Shown: positions 15,383-24,115, counted from the first letter of the stretch. The stretch: DNA of 39,095 nucleotides from Tissierellaceae bacterium (GCA_029257065.1 JARIDA010000007.1:1-39095); one strand, 5' to 3'. Notes: generated from the letters alone by a model not told the origin. A program made the numbers and translations.

Positions 15383-16420
15383 ATGAAATTAAATTTTAAA
15401 AAATGGTTTTTTATTTTAGCTATAACAGGTATTATAACCTTGTTGTTAATATGGACATTTAACTATATGACAGACCCATTTGGGACTTTTGGAGATAAAT
15501 GGATGAATATGCATGGATATAATATGACTATGAATCCTAGAATTGCTAAGATAGGATATTTAGATCGCTTTAATAAAAATTATAATTCCTATATTATAGG
15601 AGGTTCTAAATGTAGTTCAATAGATCCAGAAAAGTTAAATGATTATTATGGTGGGAATACAAGTTTTTATAGCATGCTTATGTATGGTGGAGATTTTTAT
15701 GACTATGAGAAGACACTTCATTATTTAGTGGAAAACTATGAGGTGGATAATATAATTATTCATAAGAGTATGCATGAAATAAGTCATTATCATGAAATTA
15801 AAGATGAAATAAATAATGAATTACATGGGAAAGTATTGGAAGAGAATGAATTGAAGTTTAATTTTAAATTTCTAACCCTTAATACTAGATACGGTTTGGA
15901 TAAGATAGAATCATATTTTAAAAGAAATTATGATAAAAGAGTTGATAATGACTTTATACCAGAGACGGGAGTTTATGATAAATCCCTTAGAGATAGAGAA
16001 GAGCTTGGAACAGAAGAAGAATTTATAGAAAAGTATCCAGAATTCAAAATGGAATTATCAAAAATGGATTCTAGTGGGGCAGAAGAAAATTTAAAGGCTC
16101 TCAAGAGAATGAAGGAATATTGTGACAGTAGAGATATAGATTTTCAATTTGTAGTAGCACCAACTTATCATAAGGAAATGGATAGATATGAAGAGGAAGG
16201 TGTGGAGAAGTTTTTAACAGAAGCTTCAGAAATAATAGGATTTTGGGATTTTTCAGGATATAATTCACTAAGCGAAGATGCCAGAAATTTCTATGATGCA
16301 ATGCATTATAGAAATTCTCTAGGAGAATTGATGTTGGCTAGAATTTTTGAGGATAATTCTATTGAAGTTCCAGATGATTTTGGTAAGTATAGAAAATCAG
16401 GAGAAATTATAAATGATTGA
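15383..16420 (+). CDS. SGNH-like acyltransferase partner of the MBOAT protein (putative)
   Basis: One N-terminal membrane anchor (about 8-28) precedes an extracytoplasmic domain of about 315 residues. IIGGSKCSS (Ser75 or a neighbour) stands where the nucleophile motif of SGNH/DltD/AlgX-type proteins lies, and DAMHYR (Asp305, His308) matches the C-terminal Asp-x-x-His of that fold. Together with the MBOAT partner this is the usual two-protein polysaccharide O-acylation machine, the membrane step followed by transfer to the polymer. GGAGG precedes the ATG. The exact family was not recognised; the role follows from motifs and context. Confidence 0.65.
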   Translation: MKLNFKKWFFILAITGIITLLLIWTFNYMTDPFGTFGDKWMNMHGYNMTMNPRIAKIGYLDRFNKNYNSYIIGGSKCSSIDPEKLNDYYGGNTSFYSMLMYGGDFYDYEKTLHYLVENYEVDNIIIHKSMHEISHYHEIKDEINNELHGKVLEENELKFNFKFLTLNTRYGLDKIESYFKRNYDKRVDNDFIPETGVYDKSLRDREELGTEEEFIEKYPEFKMELSKMDSSGAEENLKALKRMKEYCDSRDIDFQFVVAPTYHKEMDRYEEEGVEKFLTEASEIIGFWDFSGYNSLSEDARNFYDAMHYRNSLGELMLARIFEDNSIEVPDDFGKYRKSGEIIND

Positions 16421-16445
16421 AGAGAATAGTTAGTTGTGATATAAT
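16417..16445 (+). promoter_or_regulatory. kal promoter
   Basis: TTGAAG (16417-16422), 17-base spacer, TATAAT (16440-16445). The -35 overlaps the stop codon of the preceding gene, so kal is transcribed separately. Confidence 0.7.
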
Positions 16446-16492
16446 ATTAACAGAGTAGATATTTATTTATAAAATATAGGAGGTATATAAGG

Positions 16493-16873
16493 ATGGGAGA
16501 AGTTAGTTTAAAATTAAGAATGAGTGCAAAAGATGCACATTATGGTGGAGGACTTGTAGACGGTGCTAAAATGTTAGCATTATTTGGTGATGTTGCAACA
16601 GAACTTCTTATAAGAGAAGTTGGAGATGAAGGATTATTCGTAGCTTACAATGACGTTTCATTTACAGCACCAGTACATGCAGGAGATTTCTTAGAAGTAG
16701 TAGGAAAAATTACTAAAAGAGGAAATACTTCATTCGGAATGGAATTTGAAGCTATAAGATATATAGCTCCAAGACCAGATGTAAACGATTCAGCAGCAGA
16801 CGTACTAGAAGAACCAGTTGTAGTTGCTAAAGCATCAGGAACTTGTTTAGTACCAAAAGATAGAAGAAGATAA
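16493..16873 (+). CDS. kal: 3-aminobutyryl-CoA ammonia-lyase (Kal)
   Basis: This 126-residue hotdog-fold protein matches Kal of lysine fermenters: [20 protein letters not shown] at the N-terminus and a central [18 protein letters not shown]. Kal removes ammonia from L-3-aminobutyryl-CoA to give crotonyl-CoA, which then goes to butyryl-CoA. Length is standard and AGGAGG precedes the ATG. The gene uses more C-ending Phe, Asn and Tyr codons than its neighbours, consistent with strong expression. It has its own promoter and terminator and precedes kce, whereas known lysine clusters carry kce and kal at the end of a longer run with the aminomutase genes. Confidence 0.9.
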   Translation: MGEVSLKLRMSAKDAHYGGGLVDGAKMLALFGDVATELLIREVGDEGLFVAYNDVSFTAPVHAGDFLEVVGKITKRGNTSFGMEFEAIRYIAPRPDVNDSAADVLEEPVVVAKASGTCLVPKDRRR

Positions 16874-16884
16874 TTTAAACTATG

Positions 16885-16912
16885 AAAAGATCATCCTCTG
16901 GATGGTCTTTTT
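16885..16912 (+). terminator. kal terminator
   Basis: AAAAGATCATCC (16885-16896) pairs with GGATGGTCTTTT (16900-16911), one T.G pair, loop TCT, then T. Confidence 0.8.
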
Positions 16913-16936
16913 ATATGATTATATTAAAATAAAACT

Positions 16937-16954
16937 TTGTTAAAAAATTAATTA
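16937..16954 (+). promoter_or_regulatory. Weak Rex-like site upstream of kce
   Basis: TTGTTAA-AAAA-TTAATTA matches 12 of the 14 fixed positions of the clostridial Rex site TTGTTAA-N4-TTAACAA. Rex senses NADH/NAD+ and controls fermentation genes. In AT-rich DNA such a match can arise by chance. Confidence 0.25.
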
Positions 16955-16961
16955 ATTAGGA

Positions 16962-16990
16962 TTTAAAAATAACACAATATGTGTTATGAT
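16962..16990 (+). promoter_or_regulatory. kce promoter with an overlapping palindrome
   Basis: TTTAAA (16962-16967), 17 bases, TATGAT (16985-16990). TAACACA-ATA-TGTGTTA (16970-16986) is a perfect palindrome that fills the spacer and touches the -10, the usual place for a repressor operator. The regulator is unknown. Confidence 0.5.
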
Positions 16991-17046
16991 ATAATTATTG
17001 TAATATGACTAAAAAATAGATTAATTTTAAGTAGGAGGAAATAATT

Positions 17047-17868
17047 ATGGAAAAACTAATAATTACAGCTGCTATATCAGGAGCTGAGGTAACTAAGGAA
17101 CAAAATCCTAATGTACCATACACAGTAGAAGAAACAGTTAAAGAGGCGAAATCAGCTTACGATGCAGGTGCAAGTATAATTCACTTACATGTAAGAGAAG
17201 ATGATGGTACACCAACACAGGATAAAGAAAGATTTAAAGTTGTTATGGATGCAATTTTAGAAGAGTGTCCAGATGTTATAGTTCAACCTTCAACAGGTGG
17301 AGCAGTTGGAATGACTGATGAAGAAAGAATGCAACCAACTGAACTTAAACCAGAAATGGCTACATTAAGTACAGGAACAGTAAATTTTGGTGGAGAAGAA
17401 GTGTTTATAAATACAGATACTTCAATACAAAACTTTGCTAAAATGATGCTTGAAAGAGGAGTTAAGCCAGAAGTTGAAATATTTGAAAAAGGTATGGTAG
17501 ACGCGGCTAAAGCATATATTAAACAAGGTCTATTAAAAGAACCAGTACATTTTGACTTTGTATTAGGGGTTTCAATGGCAGCAGAAGCAAGAGACTTAGC
17601 TTTCTTAGTAGATAGTATACCAGCAGGTTCAACATGGACAGCAGCAGGTTTAGGAAGACATGAACTTGGATTAGGAGCTATAGCAATAGCTATGGGTGGA
17701 CATGTAAGAGTTGGATTTGAAGATAATCTATACTTTGAAAGAGGAGTATTAGCTGAAAACAACGGACAATTAGTTGAAAGAATAGCTAAAATTTCAAAAT
17801 TAATGGGTAGAGAAATAGCTAGTCCAGATGAAGCAAGAGAAATATTAGGATTACCTAAAAGAGGATAA
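17047..17868 (+). CDS. kce: 3-keto-5-aminohexanoate cleavage enzyme (Kce)
   Basis: Kce (DUF849/BKACE family) joins 3-keto-5-aminohexanoate with acetyl-CoA and cleaves it to acetoacetate and L-3-aminobutyryl-CoA, the substrate of Kal. The TIM-barrel family marks are clear: AGASIIHLHVRE with the zinc-binding His46 and His48, QPSTGGAVGMT, and WTAAGLGRHELGLGAIAIAM. Length (273) is standard. AGGAGG precedes the ATG. BKACE enzymes differ in substrate, but the neighbouring kal and close fit to Kce make this specificity likely. No kamA, kamDE or kdd is in the window. Confidence 0.92.
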   Translation: MEKLIITAAISGAEVTKEQNPNVPYTVEETVKEAKSAYDAGASIIHLHVREDDGTPTQDKERFKVVMDAILEECPDVIVQPSTGGAVGMTDEERMQPTELKPEMATLSTGTVNFGGEEVFINTDTSIQNFAKMMLERGVKPEVEIFEKGMVDAAKAYIKQGLLKEPVHFDFVLGVSMAAEARDLAFLVDSIPAGSTWTAAGLGRHELGLGAIAIAMGGHVRVGFEDNLYFERGVLAENNGQLVERIAKISKLMGREIASPDEAREILGLPKRG

Positions 17869-17889
17869 TTTATTAAAAATTAATAAATT

Positions 17890-17920
17890 AACACCGAGAT
17901 AAAACTATCTCGGTGTTTTT
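17890..17920 (+). terminator. kce terminator
   Basis: AACACCGAGATA (17890-17901) pairs perfectly with TATCTCGGTGTT (17906-17917) around AAAC, then TTT. Confidence 0.9.
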
Positions 17921-18025
17921 GTTTGAGATAAATAAATTTTTCAAAGATGTATATATATTATAAAGGCTGTATATATAGGTAAAATGAAAGAAATAAACAT
18001 AATTATACAACCTTAATAGGATATC

Positions 18026-18034
18026 TGTTATAAT
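18026..18034 (+). promoter_or_regulatory. Extended -10 promoter of fba
   Basis: TGT-TATAAT (TATAAT at 18029-18034) fits an extended -10. There is no good -35 at normal spacing. Confidence 0.5.
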
Positions 18035-18078
18035 GGAGATAAGAATATAAAAGTTATATATTAATGGAGGTAGTGGAA

Positions 18079-18933
18079 ATGTTAGTAACGGGAAATGAAA
18101 TTTTACTAGATGCACAAAAAAGAGGATATGCAGTAGGTGCTTTCAATGTTAACAATATGGAAATAATTCAAGCTATTATTGAGGCGGCAGAAGAGACTAG
18201 ATCTCCAGTTATAATACAAGCAAGTCAAGGTGGAATAGAGTATGCTGGGATTGACTATTTATCAGGACTTGCTAAAGTGGCAGCAGAAAAAGCTACAGTT
18301 CCAGTGGCGATTCACCTGGATCATGGAACTGATTTTGGACAAATAGTTTCATGTATTAGACATGGATTTTCATCTGTAATGATAGATGCTTCCAAACTAC
18401 CACTTGAGGAAAATATAGCAGAAACTAAAAAAATAACAGAAATAGCCCATGCAGTAGGTGTTAGTGTTGAAGCTGAATTAGGTAAAATAGGTGGAACAGA
18501 AGATCATATTTCAGTGGATGAAGCAGATGCAACATATACTGATCCAGAAGAGGCTAAATACTTTATGGAAAAAACAGGAGTTGACTCATTAGCTATAGCT
18601 GTGGGAACTGCACATGGTGTATATCAGGGAGAGCCAAATATAGATTTTGATAGAATAACAGAAATAGCTAAATTAGTAGATGTACCATTAGTACTTCATG
18701 GATCATCAGGAGTAGCATATGAAGATTTAAAAGAAGCTATATCAAGAGGAATATGTAAAATTAATATAGATACTGATTTAAGAGCATCATTTACAAATAC
18801 AGCAATAGAATATGCAAAAAATAATCCAGATAACATAGATCCTAGAAAAATGTTAGGACCTGCAAGAGAAGCTATGAAAGCGACTATTAAAGAAAAAATG
18901 GAAGTTTTTGGATCTGTTGGAAAAGCAGATTAA
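18079..18933 (+). CDS. fba: Class II fructose-bisphosphate aldolase
   Basis: This zinc-dependent aldolase interconverts fructose 1,6-bisphosphate with two triose phosphates. AVGAFNVNNMEIIQAIIEAA, HLDHG (zinc His and catalytic Asp), GTAHGVYQGEPNIDF and LHGSSG are the metal-site and substrate motifs. The ATG at 18064 overlaps the ribosome site GGAGG, so the ATG at 18079 is used, giving 284 residues. It precedes glpX as in other Firmicutes; in a cell growing on amino acids both would serve gluconeogenesis. Confidence 0.93.
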   Translation: MLVTGNEILLDAQKRGYAVGAFNVNNMEIIQAIIEAAEETRSPVIIQASQGGIEYAGIDYLSGLAKVAAEKATVPVAIHLDHGTDFGQIVSCIRHGFSSVMIDASKLPLEENIAETKKITEIAHAVGVSVEAELGKIGGTEDHISVDEADATYTDPEEAKYFMEKTGVDSLAIAVGTAHGVYQGEPNIDFDRITEIAKLVDVPLVLHGSSGVAYEDLKEAISRGICKINIDTDLRASFTNTAIEYAKNNPDNIDPRKMLGPAREAMKATIKEKMEVFGSVGKAD

Positions 18934-19050
18934 TCAAAAAAATAGATGCAAGGGCACAAGAGATAAAGTATAATGTTTTTATAGACAAATAAAATGATTG
19001 AATAAATTTATTATAAAAGAATTGATCAATCAAATGTTAGGAGTGTTATG

Positions 19051-20019
19051 ATGGATAGAAATTTAGCATTAAATTTAGCTAGAGTAACAGAAGCAGCAGC
19101 TCTTTCAAGTGGAAAACTTCTAGGTAGAGGAGACAAGAATGCTGCAGATCAAGCGGCTGTAGATTCTATGAGAAGAATGTTTGACACATTGGATATTGAT
19201 GGAACAGTTGTAATTGGTGAAGGTGAGATTGATGAAGCACCTATGCTATATATTGGAGAGCAAATAGGTAAGAGAAGAGAAGACAGTTTAAAAGTTGATA
19301 TAGCAGTAGATCCATTAGATGGAACCGTATCAGTTGCTAAAGGACTTCCTAATGCAATATCTGTAGTTGCAATTGCCCCAAAGGGAACTCTACTAAATGC
19401 ACCAGATGTATATATGAAAAAAATAGCTGTAGGACCAAAGGCAAAAGGTGCTATAGATATAAATAAATCAACTAAAGAAAATATAGAAAATGTTGCAAAT
19501 GCCTTAGGAAAAAATGTATCAGATGTAACTGTTACTTTATTGGATAGACCAAGACATGATATTTTGGTTCAAGAGATAAGAGATACAGGTGCTAGAATAA
19601 AAATGATTACAGATGGAGATGTATTAGCTGCAATATCCACTTGTTTTGACTATACAGATGTTGATATACTAATGGGTATAGGTGGTGCACCAGAAGGAGT
19701 TTTGGCAGCAGCAGCTTTAAAATGTTTAGATGCTGATTTTCAAGGTTTATTAGCTCCTAAAGGAGAGAAACAAGAAAAAAGATGTGAAGAGATGAATGTA
19801 GATATAGATAAAGTCTACAAGATAAATGATTTGGTTATGGGCAAAGAGGTTGTCTTTTCAGCTACAGGAGTTTCTCATGGAGAGCTTTTAGATGGAGTTA
19901 AATATCATCAAAAAGATAGAGCATCTACTCATACATTAGTGTTAAGATCTGAAACTGGAACATTAAGATTTATACAAGCTGAGCATCAATTGGATAAAAA
20001 ACCAAAATATGCAAAATAA
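19051..20019 (+). CDS. glpX: Class II fructose-1,6-bisphosphatase (GlpX)
   Basis: GlpX removes the 1-phosphate of fructose 1,6-bisphosphate, the committed gluconeogenic step. The inositol-phosphatase-fold metal motifs are present: VIGEGEIDEAPMLYIGE, VDPLDGTVSVAKGLPNAIS and TDGDVLAAI. Two ATG codons stand in tandem (19048, 19051); AGGAG is 7 bases before the second, which also gives the usual MDRNLALNLARVTEAAAL start. It lies about 115 bases after fba with no terminator between, so co-transcription is possible. Confidence 0.92.
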   Translation: MDRNLALNLARVTEAAALSSGKLLGRGDKNAADQAAVDSMRRMFDTLDIDGTVVIGEGEIDEAPMLYIGEQIGKRREDSLKVDIAVDPLDGTVSVAKGLPNAISVVAIAPKGTLLNAPDVYMKKIAVGPKAKGAIDINKSTKENIENVANALGKNVSDVTVTLLDRPRHDILVQEIRDTGARIKMITDGDVLAAISTCFDYTDVDILMGIGGAPEGVLAAAALKCLDADFQGLLAPKGEKQEKRCEEMNVDIDKVYKINDLVMGKEVVFSATGVSHGELLDGVKYHQKDRASTHTLVLRSETGTLRFIQAEHQLDKKPKYAK

Positions 20020-20027
20020 TAGAATGA

Positions 20028-20061
20028 TATAACAATCTAAGGATATCCTTAGATTGTTATA
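20028..20061 (+). promoter_or_regulatory. 15-bp hairpin without T-run between glpX and rho
   Basis: TATAACAATCTAAGG (20028-20042) pairs perfectly with CCTTAGATTGTTATA (20047-20061) around ATAT. What follows is AGTATAGAGG, not a T-run, so intrinsic termination should be weak. It could be an mRNA 3'-end protector for glpX or a leader element of rho. Confidence 0.55.
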
Positions 20062-20085
20062 AGTATAGAGGAAAAGAGGTGTATA

Positions 20086-21429
20086 ATGAATAAAGAAGAA
20101 TTAAATGAGAAAAATATGACTGAGCTAACTGAAATGGCAAAGGAGCTTAAAATTCCCAGTGCCTATAGATATAAAAAAGCAGAATTAGTTAAATTGATTC
20201 ATGCTAATTTGAATTCTGAGGATACTAGTTCAAAAAAGTCCAATGGAATAGATATAAAAAAGTTGAATATGAAAGGTCTTTCTGATGAAGCCAGTGAAGA
20301 AATAGAGAAGCAAGATGTGGTTAATGGAGCAGAGGGAATACTTGATATACATCAAGATGGATATGGTTTTTTAAGAACGGATAATTACTTATCTGGAGAA
20401 GAAGATATATATATATCACCTTCACAGATTAGAAGATTTAAACTTGATACAGGTGACAAAATATTTGGTATAACCAGAGATCCTAATCAGGGAGAGAGAT
20501 ACAAAGCTCTACTTTATGTTCAATCTGTTAATGGTATGGATCCAGAAACTGCAAGAAATAGGCCAAGATTTGACTCTTTGACTCCAATATATCCAAAGGA
20601 AAGATTAAGATTGGAATCAAAAAAAGATGAATTGGCAACTAGAATCATAGATTTAATCTCACCTATAGGAAAAGGTCAAAGAGGTATGATAGCCTCCCCA
20701 CCTAAAGCAGGAAAAACAACTCTTATAAAATTAGTAGCTAATGCTATTGCTAGAAATCATCCAGAAGTGGAAATCATAGTATTATTAATAGGAGAAAGAC
20801 CAGAAGAGGTTACAGATATGAAAAGATCTGTAAAAGGTGATGTGGTTTATTCAACTTTTGATGAATTGCCTCAACATCATGCCAAAGTTTCTGAAATTGT
20901 CCTGGAAAGGGCAAAAAGACTTGTAGAACATGGTAAGGATGTGGTTATTCTACTGGATAGTATAACTAGACTTGCCAGAGCTTATAATCTAACAATACCA
21001 TCTTCAGGAAGAACACTTTCAGGAGGACTTGATCCAGCAGCACTTCACAAACCAAAGCGTTTCTTTGGGGCAGCAAGAAATATTGAAGAGGGTGGAAGTT
21101 TAACTATATTGGCAACTGCACTTGTGGAAACGGGAAGTCGAATGGATGATGTTATATTTGAAGAGTTTAAGGGTACAGGTAATATGGAGCTACATTTAGA
21201 TAGAGCATTATCTGAAAGAAGAATATTTCCTGCTGTTGATATAACTAAATCAAGTACAAGAAAAGAAGAGTTGTTGTTAAATCAAAAAGAATTAGAAGCC
21301 ATTTGGCATATAAGACGAGGAATGAGCAATGTAGGTACACAGGAATTTACAGAAACATTTGTAAATAATCTGGTAAGATCTAAGGATAATGATGAATTTG
21401 TAGATAAAATTCGAAAAAACTTATATTAA
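20086..21429 (+). CDS. rho: Transcription termination factor Rho
   Basis: The 447-residue hexameric RNA helicase has an N-terminal SAP-like Rho_N segment (about 1-45), a short acidic/serine linker, the RNA-binding cold-shock domain ([17 protein letters not shown]), and the RecA-type motor with Walker [12 protein letters not shown], Walker [17 protein letters not shown] and [14 protein letters not shown]. It ends untranslated transcripts and limits antisense transcription. The position between glpX and rpmE matches Bacillus. AAGAGGTG precedes the ATG. Confidence 0.95.
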   Translation: MNKEELNEKNMTELTEMAKELKIPSAYRYKKAELVKLIHANLNSEDTSSKKSNGIDIKKLNMKGLSDEASEEIEKQDVVNGAEGILDIHQDGYGFLRTDNYLSGEEDIYISPSQIRRFKLDTGDKIFGITRDPNQGERYKALLYVQSVNGMDPETARNRPRFDSLTPIYPKERLRLESKKDELATRIIDLISPIGKGQRGMIASPPKAGKTTLIKLVANAIARNHPEVEIIVLLIGERPEEVTDMKRSVKGDVVYSTFDELPQHHAKVSEIVLERAKRLVEHGKDVVILLDSITRLARAYNLTIPSSGRTLSGGLDPAALHKPKRFFGAARNIEEGGSLTILATALVETGSRMDDVIFEEFKGTGNMELHLDRALSERRIFPAVDITKSSTRKEELLLNQKELEAIWHIRRGMSNVGTQEFTETFVNNLVRSKDNDEFVDKIRKNLY

Positions 21430-21444
21430 TAATTCTTTTTATAG

Positions 21445-21473
21445 TTGAAATAAAAAAAAACATATGTTATAAT
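21445..21473 (+). promoter_or_regulatory. rpmE promoter
   Basis: TTGAAA (21445-21450), 17-base A-rich spacer, TATAAT (21468-21473). Confidence 0.75.
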
Positions 21474-21543
21474 TTAATAGTTAAATTGTAAGAAGTTTTA
21501 AATGGCTATAAATTAGCATATTATGAAATGAGGTGAACAGGAA

Positions 21544-21744
21544 GTGAAAGCAAATATACATCCAGAATATAAAGAAGCTACAGTAACGTGTGCATGTGGA
21601 AACACTTTTACTACTGGTTCAGTTAAAGACGAATTAAAAGTTGAAGTATGTTCAGAATGTCATCCATTCTATACAGGAAATCAAAAATTCGCTGAACGCG
21701 GTGGCCGTATTGAAAGATTCAATAAAAAATATGGAAGAGATTAA
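21544..21744 (+). CDS. rpmE: Ribosomal protein bL31, zinc-binding form
   Basis: A 66-residue bL31 of the large subunit. It keeps the four zinc cysteines as C-A-C near residue 16 and C-S-E-C near 37, so it is the zinc-containing (C+) paralogue. [10 protein letters not shown] and [10 protein letters not shown] are typical. Start is GTG, with GAGGTG about 11 bases upstream. It has its own promoter and terminator. A zinc-free paralogue for zinc starvation is not in the window. Confidence 0.96.
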   Translation: MKANIHPEYKEATVTCACGNTFTTGSVKDELKVEVCSECHPFYTGNQKFAERGGRIERFNKKYGRD

Positions 21745-21752
21745 TAAAAAAC

Positions 21753-21793
21753 AAAGGTTAGTTGCGTCCATGATGCACTAACCTTTATTTTTT
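21753..21793 (+). terminator. rpmE terminator
   Basis: AAAGGTTAGT (21753-21762) pairs with ACTAACCTTT (21777-21786), followed by ATTTTTTT. Confidence 0.85.
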
Positions 21794-21813
21794 TATAAAT
21801 AAGGAGGTCCTTT

Positions 21814-22764
21814 ATGAAAATCAAAGATTTAAAAAGGGTTCCCAAACATATAACTTCCATAGGTGGACAAGCTGTTATAGAGGGAGTTATGATGCGTGGA
21901 CCTAAAGACTTAGCTGTTTCCATAAGAAAACCAAATGGTGAAATAGAATTAAAAACAGAAAAATTAAATACATTGGGAATGAGACATAAAATTTTCAGAC
22001 TACCATTTATAAGAGGGGTAGTGGGACTTATAGAGTCATTGATGATGGGAACTAGAATACTAACATATTCTGCAGAGTTTTTTGAAGATGAAGATGAAGA
22101 AGAGGAAAAAGAAGGGTTATTTGATAAAATATTTAAGGATAAGGCTGAAGATATTATGATAGTCTTAACTGTTATGACTTCTATAATCTTAGCTGTAGTA
22201 CTCTTTATGTTGGTGCCTACTATAATAACAAATATATTTAGAAATATTGTAAGTAGTGATTTAGGTCTTAATTTAATAGAAGGTTTGGTTAGAATAATAA
22301 TATTCTTTGTCTATGTTATATCCATATCTAAAATGGAAGATATAAAGAGAGTTTTCCAATATCATGGTGCAGAGCACAAAACTATTCATTGTTATGAAAA
22401 TGAAGAAGAGTTAACAGTTGAAAATGTAAAAAAATATCCTATATTACATGCCAGATGTGGAACTAGCTTTCTTTTCATGGTAATGATAATAAGTATATTA
22501 GTTTTGTCCTTTTTTGGTTGGCCTAATCCACTTCAAAGACTTTTAAATCGTATAATTATGTTTCCGGTAATAGCTGGAATATCATATGAAATAAATAGAT
22601 TAATAGGAAAAAGTGGATCCGATCTTGCTTTTTATCTCTCCTATCCAGGGCTTATGATTCAAAAGTTAGCAACAGTTAAAGAGCCAGATGATGAACAGAT
22701 TGAAGTTGCTATTCTGTCTTTAGAGGCTGTATTAACTGGGGATAAAGATGAAGATAAATGGTAA
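21814..22764 (+). CDS. DUF1385 family membrane protein (YqhQ-like)
   Basis: The 316-residue protein begins with the family signature IGGQAVIEGVMMRGP and has an acidic loop (about 88-100), membrane segments near 113-135, 160-178 and 210-230, and the conserved FQYHGAEHKTIHCYE and HARCGTSF stretches, whose histidines and cysteines suggest a metal or cofactor site. The biochemical role is not known. It is a frequent neighbour of rpmE, prmC and prfA in Clostridia. It overlaps prmC by 7 bases, so translation is probably coupled. AAGGAGG precedes the ATG. No promoter fits between the rpmE terminator and this start, so read-through is expected. Confidence 0.85.
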   Translation: MKIKDLKRVPKHITSIGGQAVIEGVMMRGPKDLAVSIRKPNGEIELKTEKLNTLGMRHKIFRLPFIRGVVGLIESLMMGTRILTYSAEFFEDEDEEEEKEGLFDKIFKDKAEDIMIVLTVMTSIILAVVLFMLVPTIITNIFRNIVSSDLGLNLIEGLVRIIIFFVYVISISKMEDIKRVFQYHGAEHKTIHCYENEEELTVENVKKYPILHARCGTSFLFMVMIISILVLSFFGWPNPLQRLLNRIIMFPVIAGISYEINRLIGKSGSDLAFYLSYPGLMIQKLATVKEPDDEQIEVAILSLEAVLTGDKDEDKW

Positions 22765-23573
22765 CTATAAAGAAATTATTAGAAGATTATAAAGCAGAAT
22801 TAACAGAAGCTATAATGATATTATCAAAATTAATGAAAGTGGATAAATCTTATATATATACTCATATAGATGAGGAATTATCAGAAGAAATAGTTCGTGA
22901 TTTCAATTATATAATGGATAAAAGAAAACAAGGACATCCAATACAATATCTATTAGGTGAAAAAGAATTTATGGGATTATCCTTTATAGTTGGAAAGGGA
23001 GTCTTGGTTCCTAGAAATGATACAGAAGTATTAGTGGAGTATTTAATAGATTATATAAAAGATGACAGAAAGAAAGTATTGGATATTGGCTTTGGAAGTG
23101 GGACAATAGGATTGAGTTTAGCCTATTATTGTAAAGGAATAGATTTAACAGGTGTGGATATTTCTGAAGATGCTGTTAGGATAGCAAATAAAAACAGGGA
23201 GAAATTCGCACTAGAAAATGTCAAATTATTAAAGGGGAATTTATTTGATCCAATTGGAGAAGATAAATTTCATATAATAGTTTCAAATCCTCCATATATA
23301 CCAAAATGGGAAATAGAAAAGTTAGAAAGCCAAGTAAAGGACCATGAGCCAAGAATAGCTTTAGATGGTGGGGAAGATGGTTTGGATTTTTATAGAAAGA
23401 TCACTAAAGATAGCAAGAACTATTTAGCCTCTAATGGAATGTTAATATATGAAGTAGGGTATAATCAAGGGAAACAGGTAAAAGATATTTTATTAGAAAA
23501 TGGATTTACTGATATAGTTATATTGAAAGATCTACAAGGATATGGAAGAGTTGTCTTAGGATTTTATAGGTAG
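22758..23573 (+). CDS. prmC: Release factor glutamine methyltransferase
   Basis: PrmC methylates the glutamine of the GGQ motif in peptide release factors. The N-terminal helical domain (about 1-75, GHPIQYLLGEKEFMGLSF) is followed by the SAM-binding VLDIGFGSGTIGLSLA and the substrate-glutamine motif NPPY (177-180). Length (271) is normal. Its main target, prfA, is three genes downstream; the pair is interrupted by two chromate-transporter genes. It starts inside the end of the DUF1385 gene. Confidence 0.93.
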   Translation: MVTIKKLLEDYKAELTEAIMILSKLMKVDKSYIYTHIDEELSEEIVRDFNYIMDKRKQGHPIQYLLGEKEFMGLSFIVGKGVLVPRNDTEVLVEYLIDYIKDDRKKVLDIGFGSGTIGLSLAYYCKGIDLTGVDISEDAVRIANKNREKFALENVKLLKGNLFDPIGEDKFHIIVSNPPYIPKWEIEKLESQVKDHEPRIALDGGEDGLDFYRKITKDSKNYLASNGMLIYEVGYNQGKQVKDILLENGFTDIVILKDLQGYGRVVLGFYR

Positions 23574-23581
23574 GTGTGAAA

Positions 23582-24103
23582 ATGTTAGAATTAATTCAAT
23601 TGTTTACTTCTTTCTTTAAATTAGGAGCATTTAGTTTTGGTGGTGGATATGCAATGATTCCCCTAATAGAGTCTGAAATAATAAATAAATATGGATGGCT
23701 TACAAATGCAGAATTTGTTGATATTGTTGCTATATCAGAAATGACACCAGGACCTATTGCTATAAATGTAGCTACATTTTTAGGATATAGAGTAAGTGGA
23801 ATTTTAGGATCCGCAGTAGCAACACTTGCTGTAGTCTTGCCAAGTTTTTTTGTTATGAGTTTACTTATGTATGTAATAACAAAATATGAGGATTCTAAAT
23901 ATATAGATTGGGCATTAAAGGGCATAAGGCCAATAGTGCTTGGATTAATAGCTTCAGCAGCAGTAACTATTGGAAGAGGCGCAGTGCTTGGACTTAAATC
24001 AGTTTTAATTGGTGCCTTAATGTTTTATCTGGTAGGGATAAGAAATAAAAGTGGAATAGGTGCAATTATACTTTCAGGAATTTTAGGAGTTGTATTGTTT
24101 TAA
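23582..24103 (+). CDS. Chromate transporter family protein, half-size, first of a pair
   Basis: A 173-residue hydrophobic protein with the CHR domain marks FKLGAFSFGGGYAMIPL and MTPGPIAINVATFLGY. Short CHR proteins usually occur as tandem pairs, each supplying one half of the transporter in opposite orientation; the next gene is the partner. The family includes chromate/sulfate transporters, but for short pairs the natural substrate is mostly unproven. The GTG at 23576 lies in the ribosome site AGGTG, so the ATG at 23582 is used. Only 8 bases follow prmC, so it belongs to the prmC-prfA unit. Confidence 0.85.
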   Translation: MLELIQLFTSFFKLGAFSFGGGYAMIPLIESEIINKYGWLTNAEFVDIVAISEMTPGPIAINVATFLGYRVSGILGSAVATLAVVLPSFFVMSLLMYVITKYEDSKYIDWALKGIRPIVLGLIASAAVTIGRGAVLGLKSVLIGALMFYLVGIRNKSGIGAIILSGILGVVLF

Positions 24104-24115
24104 AGGAGACTAGAT

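Noticed and set aside
16432-16455. Rex site over the kal promoter
   Set aside because: Half-sites resembling TTGTGA and TTAACA are present, but the spacing is two bases too long.
17283-17762. 159-codon minus-strand ORF inside kce, and similar long ORFs opposite ywlC (25965-26435), thl-region genes and atp genes
   Set aside because: Opposite-strand shadows created by the codon pattern of the real genes; they lack ribosome sites and family motifs.
18064-18078. Upstream ATG starts of fba (18064) and, likewise, rpiB (27354)
   Set aside because: Each overlaps its own GGAGG ribosome site; the later ATG gives the standard protein length.
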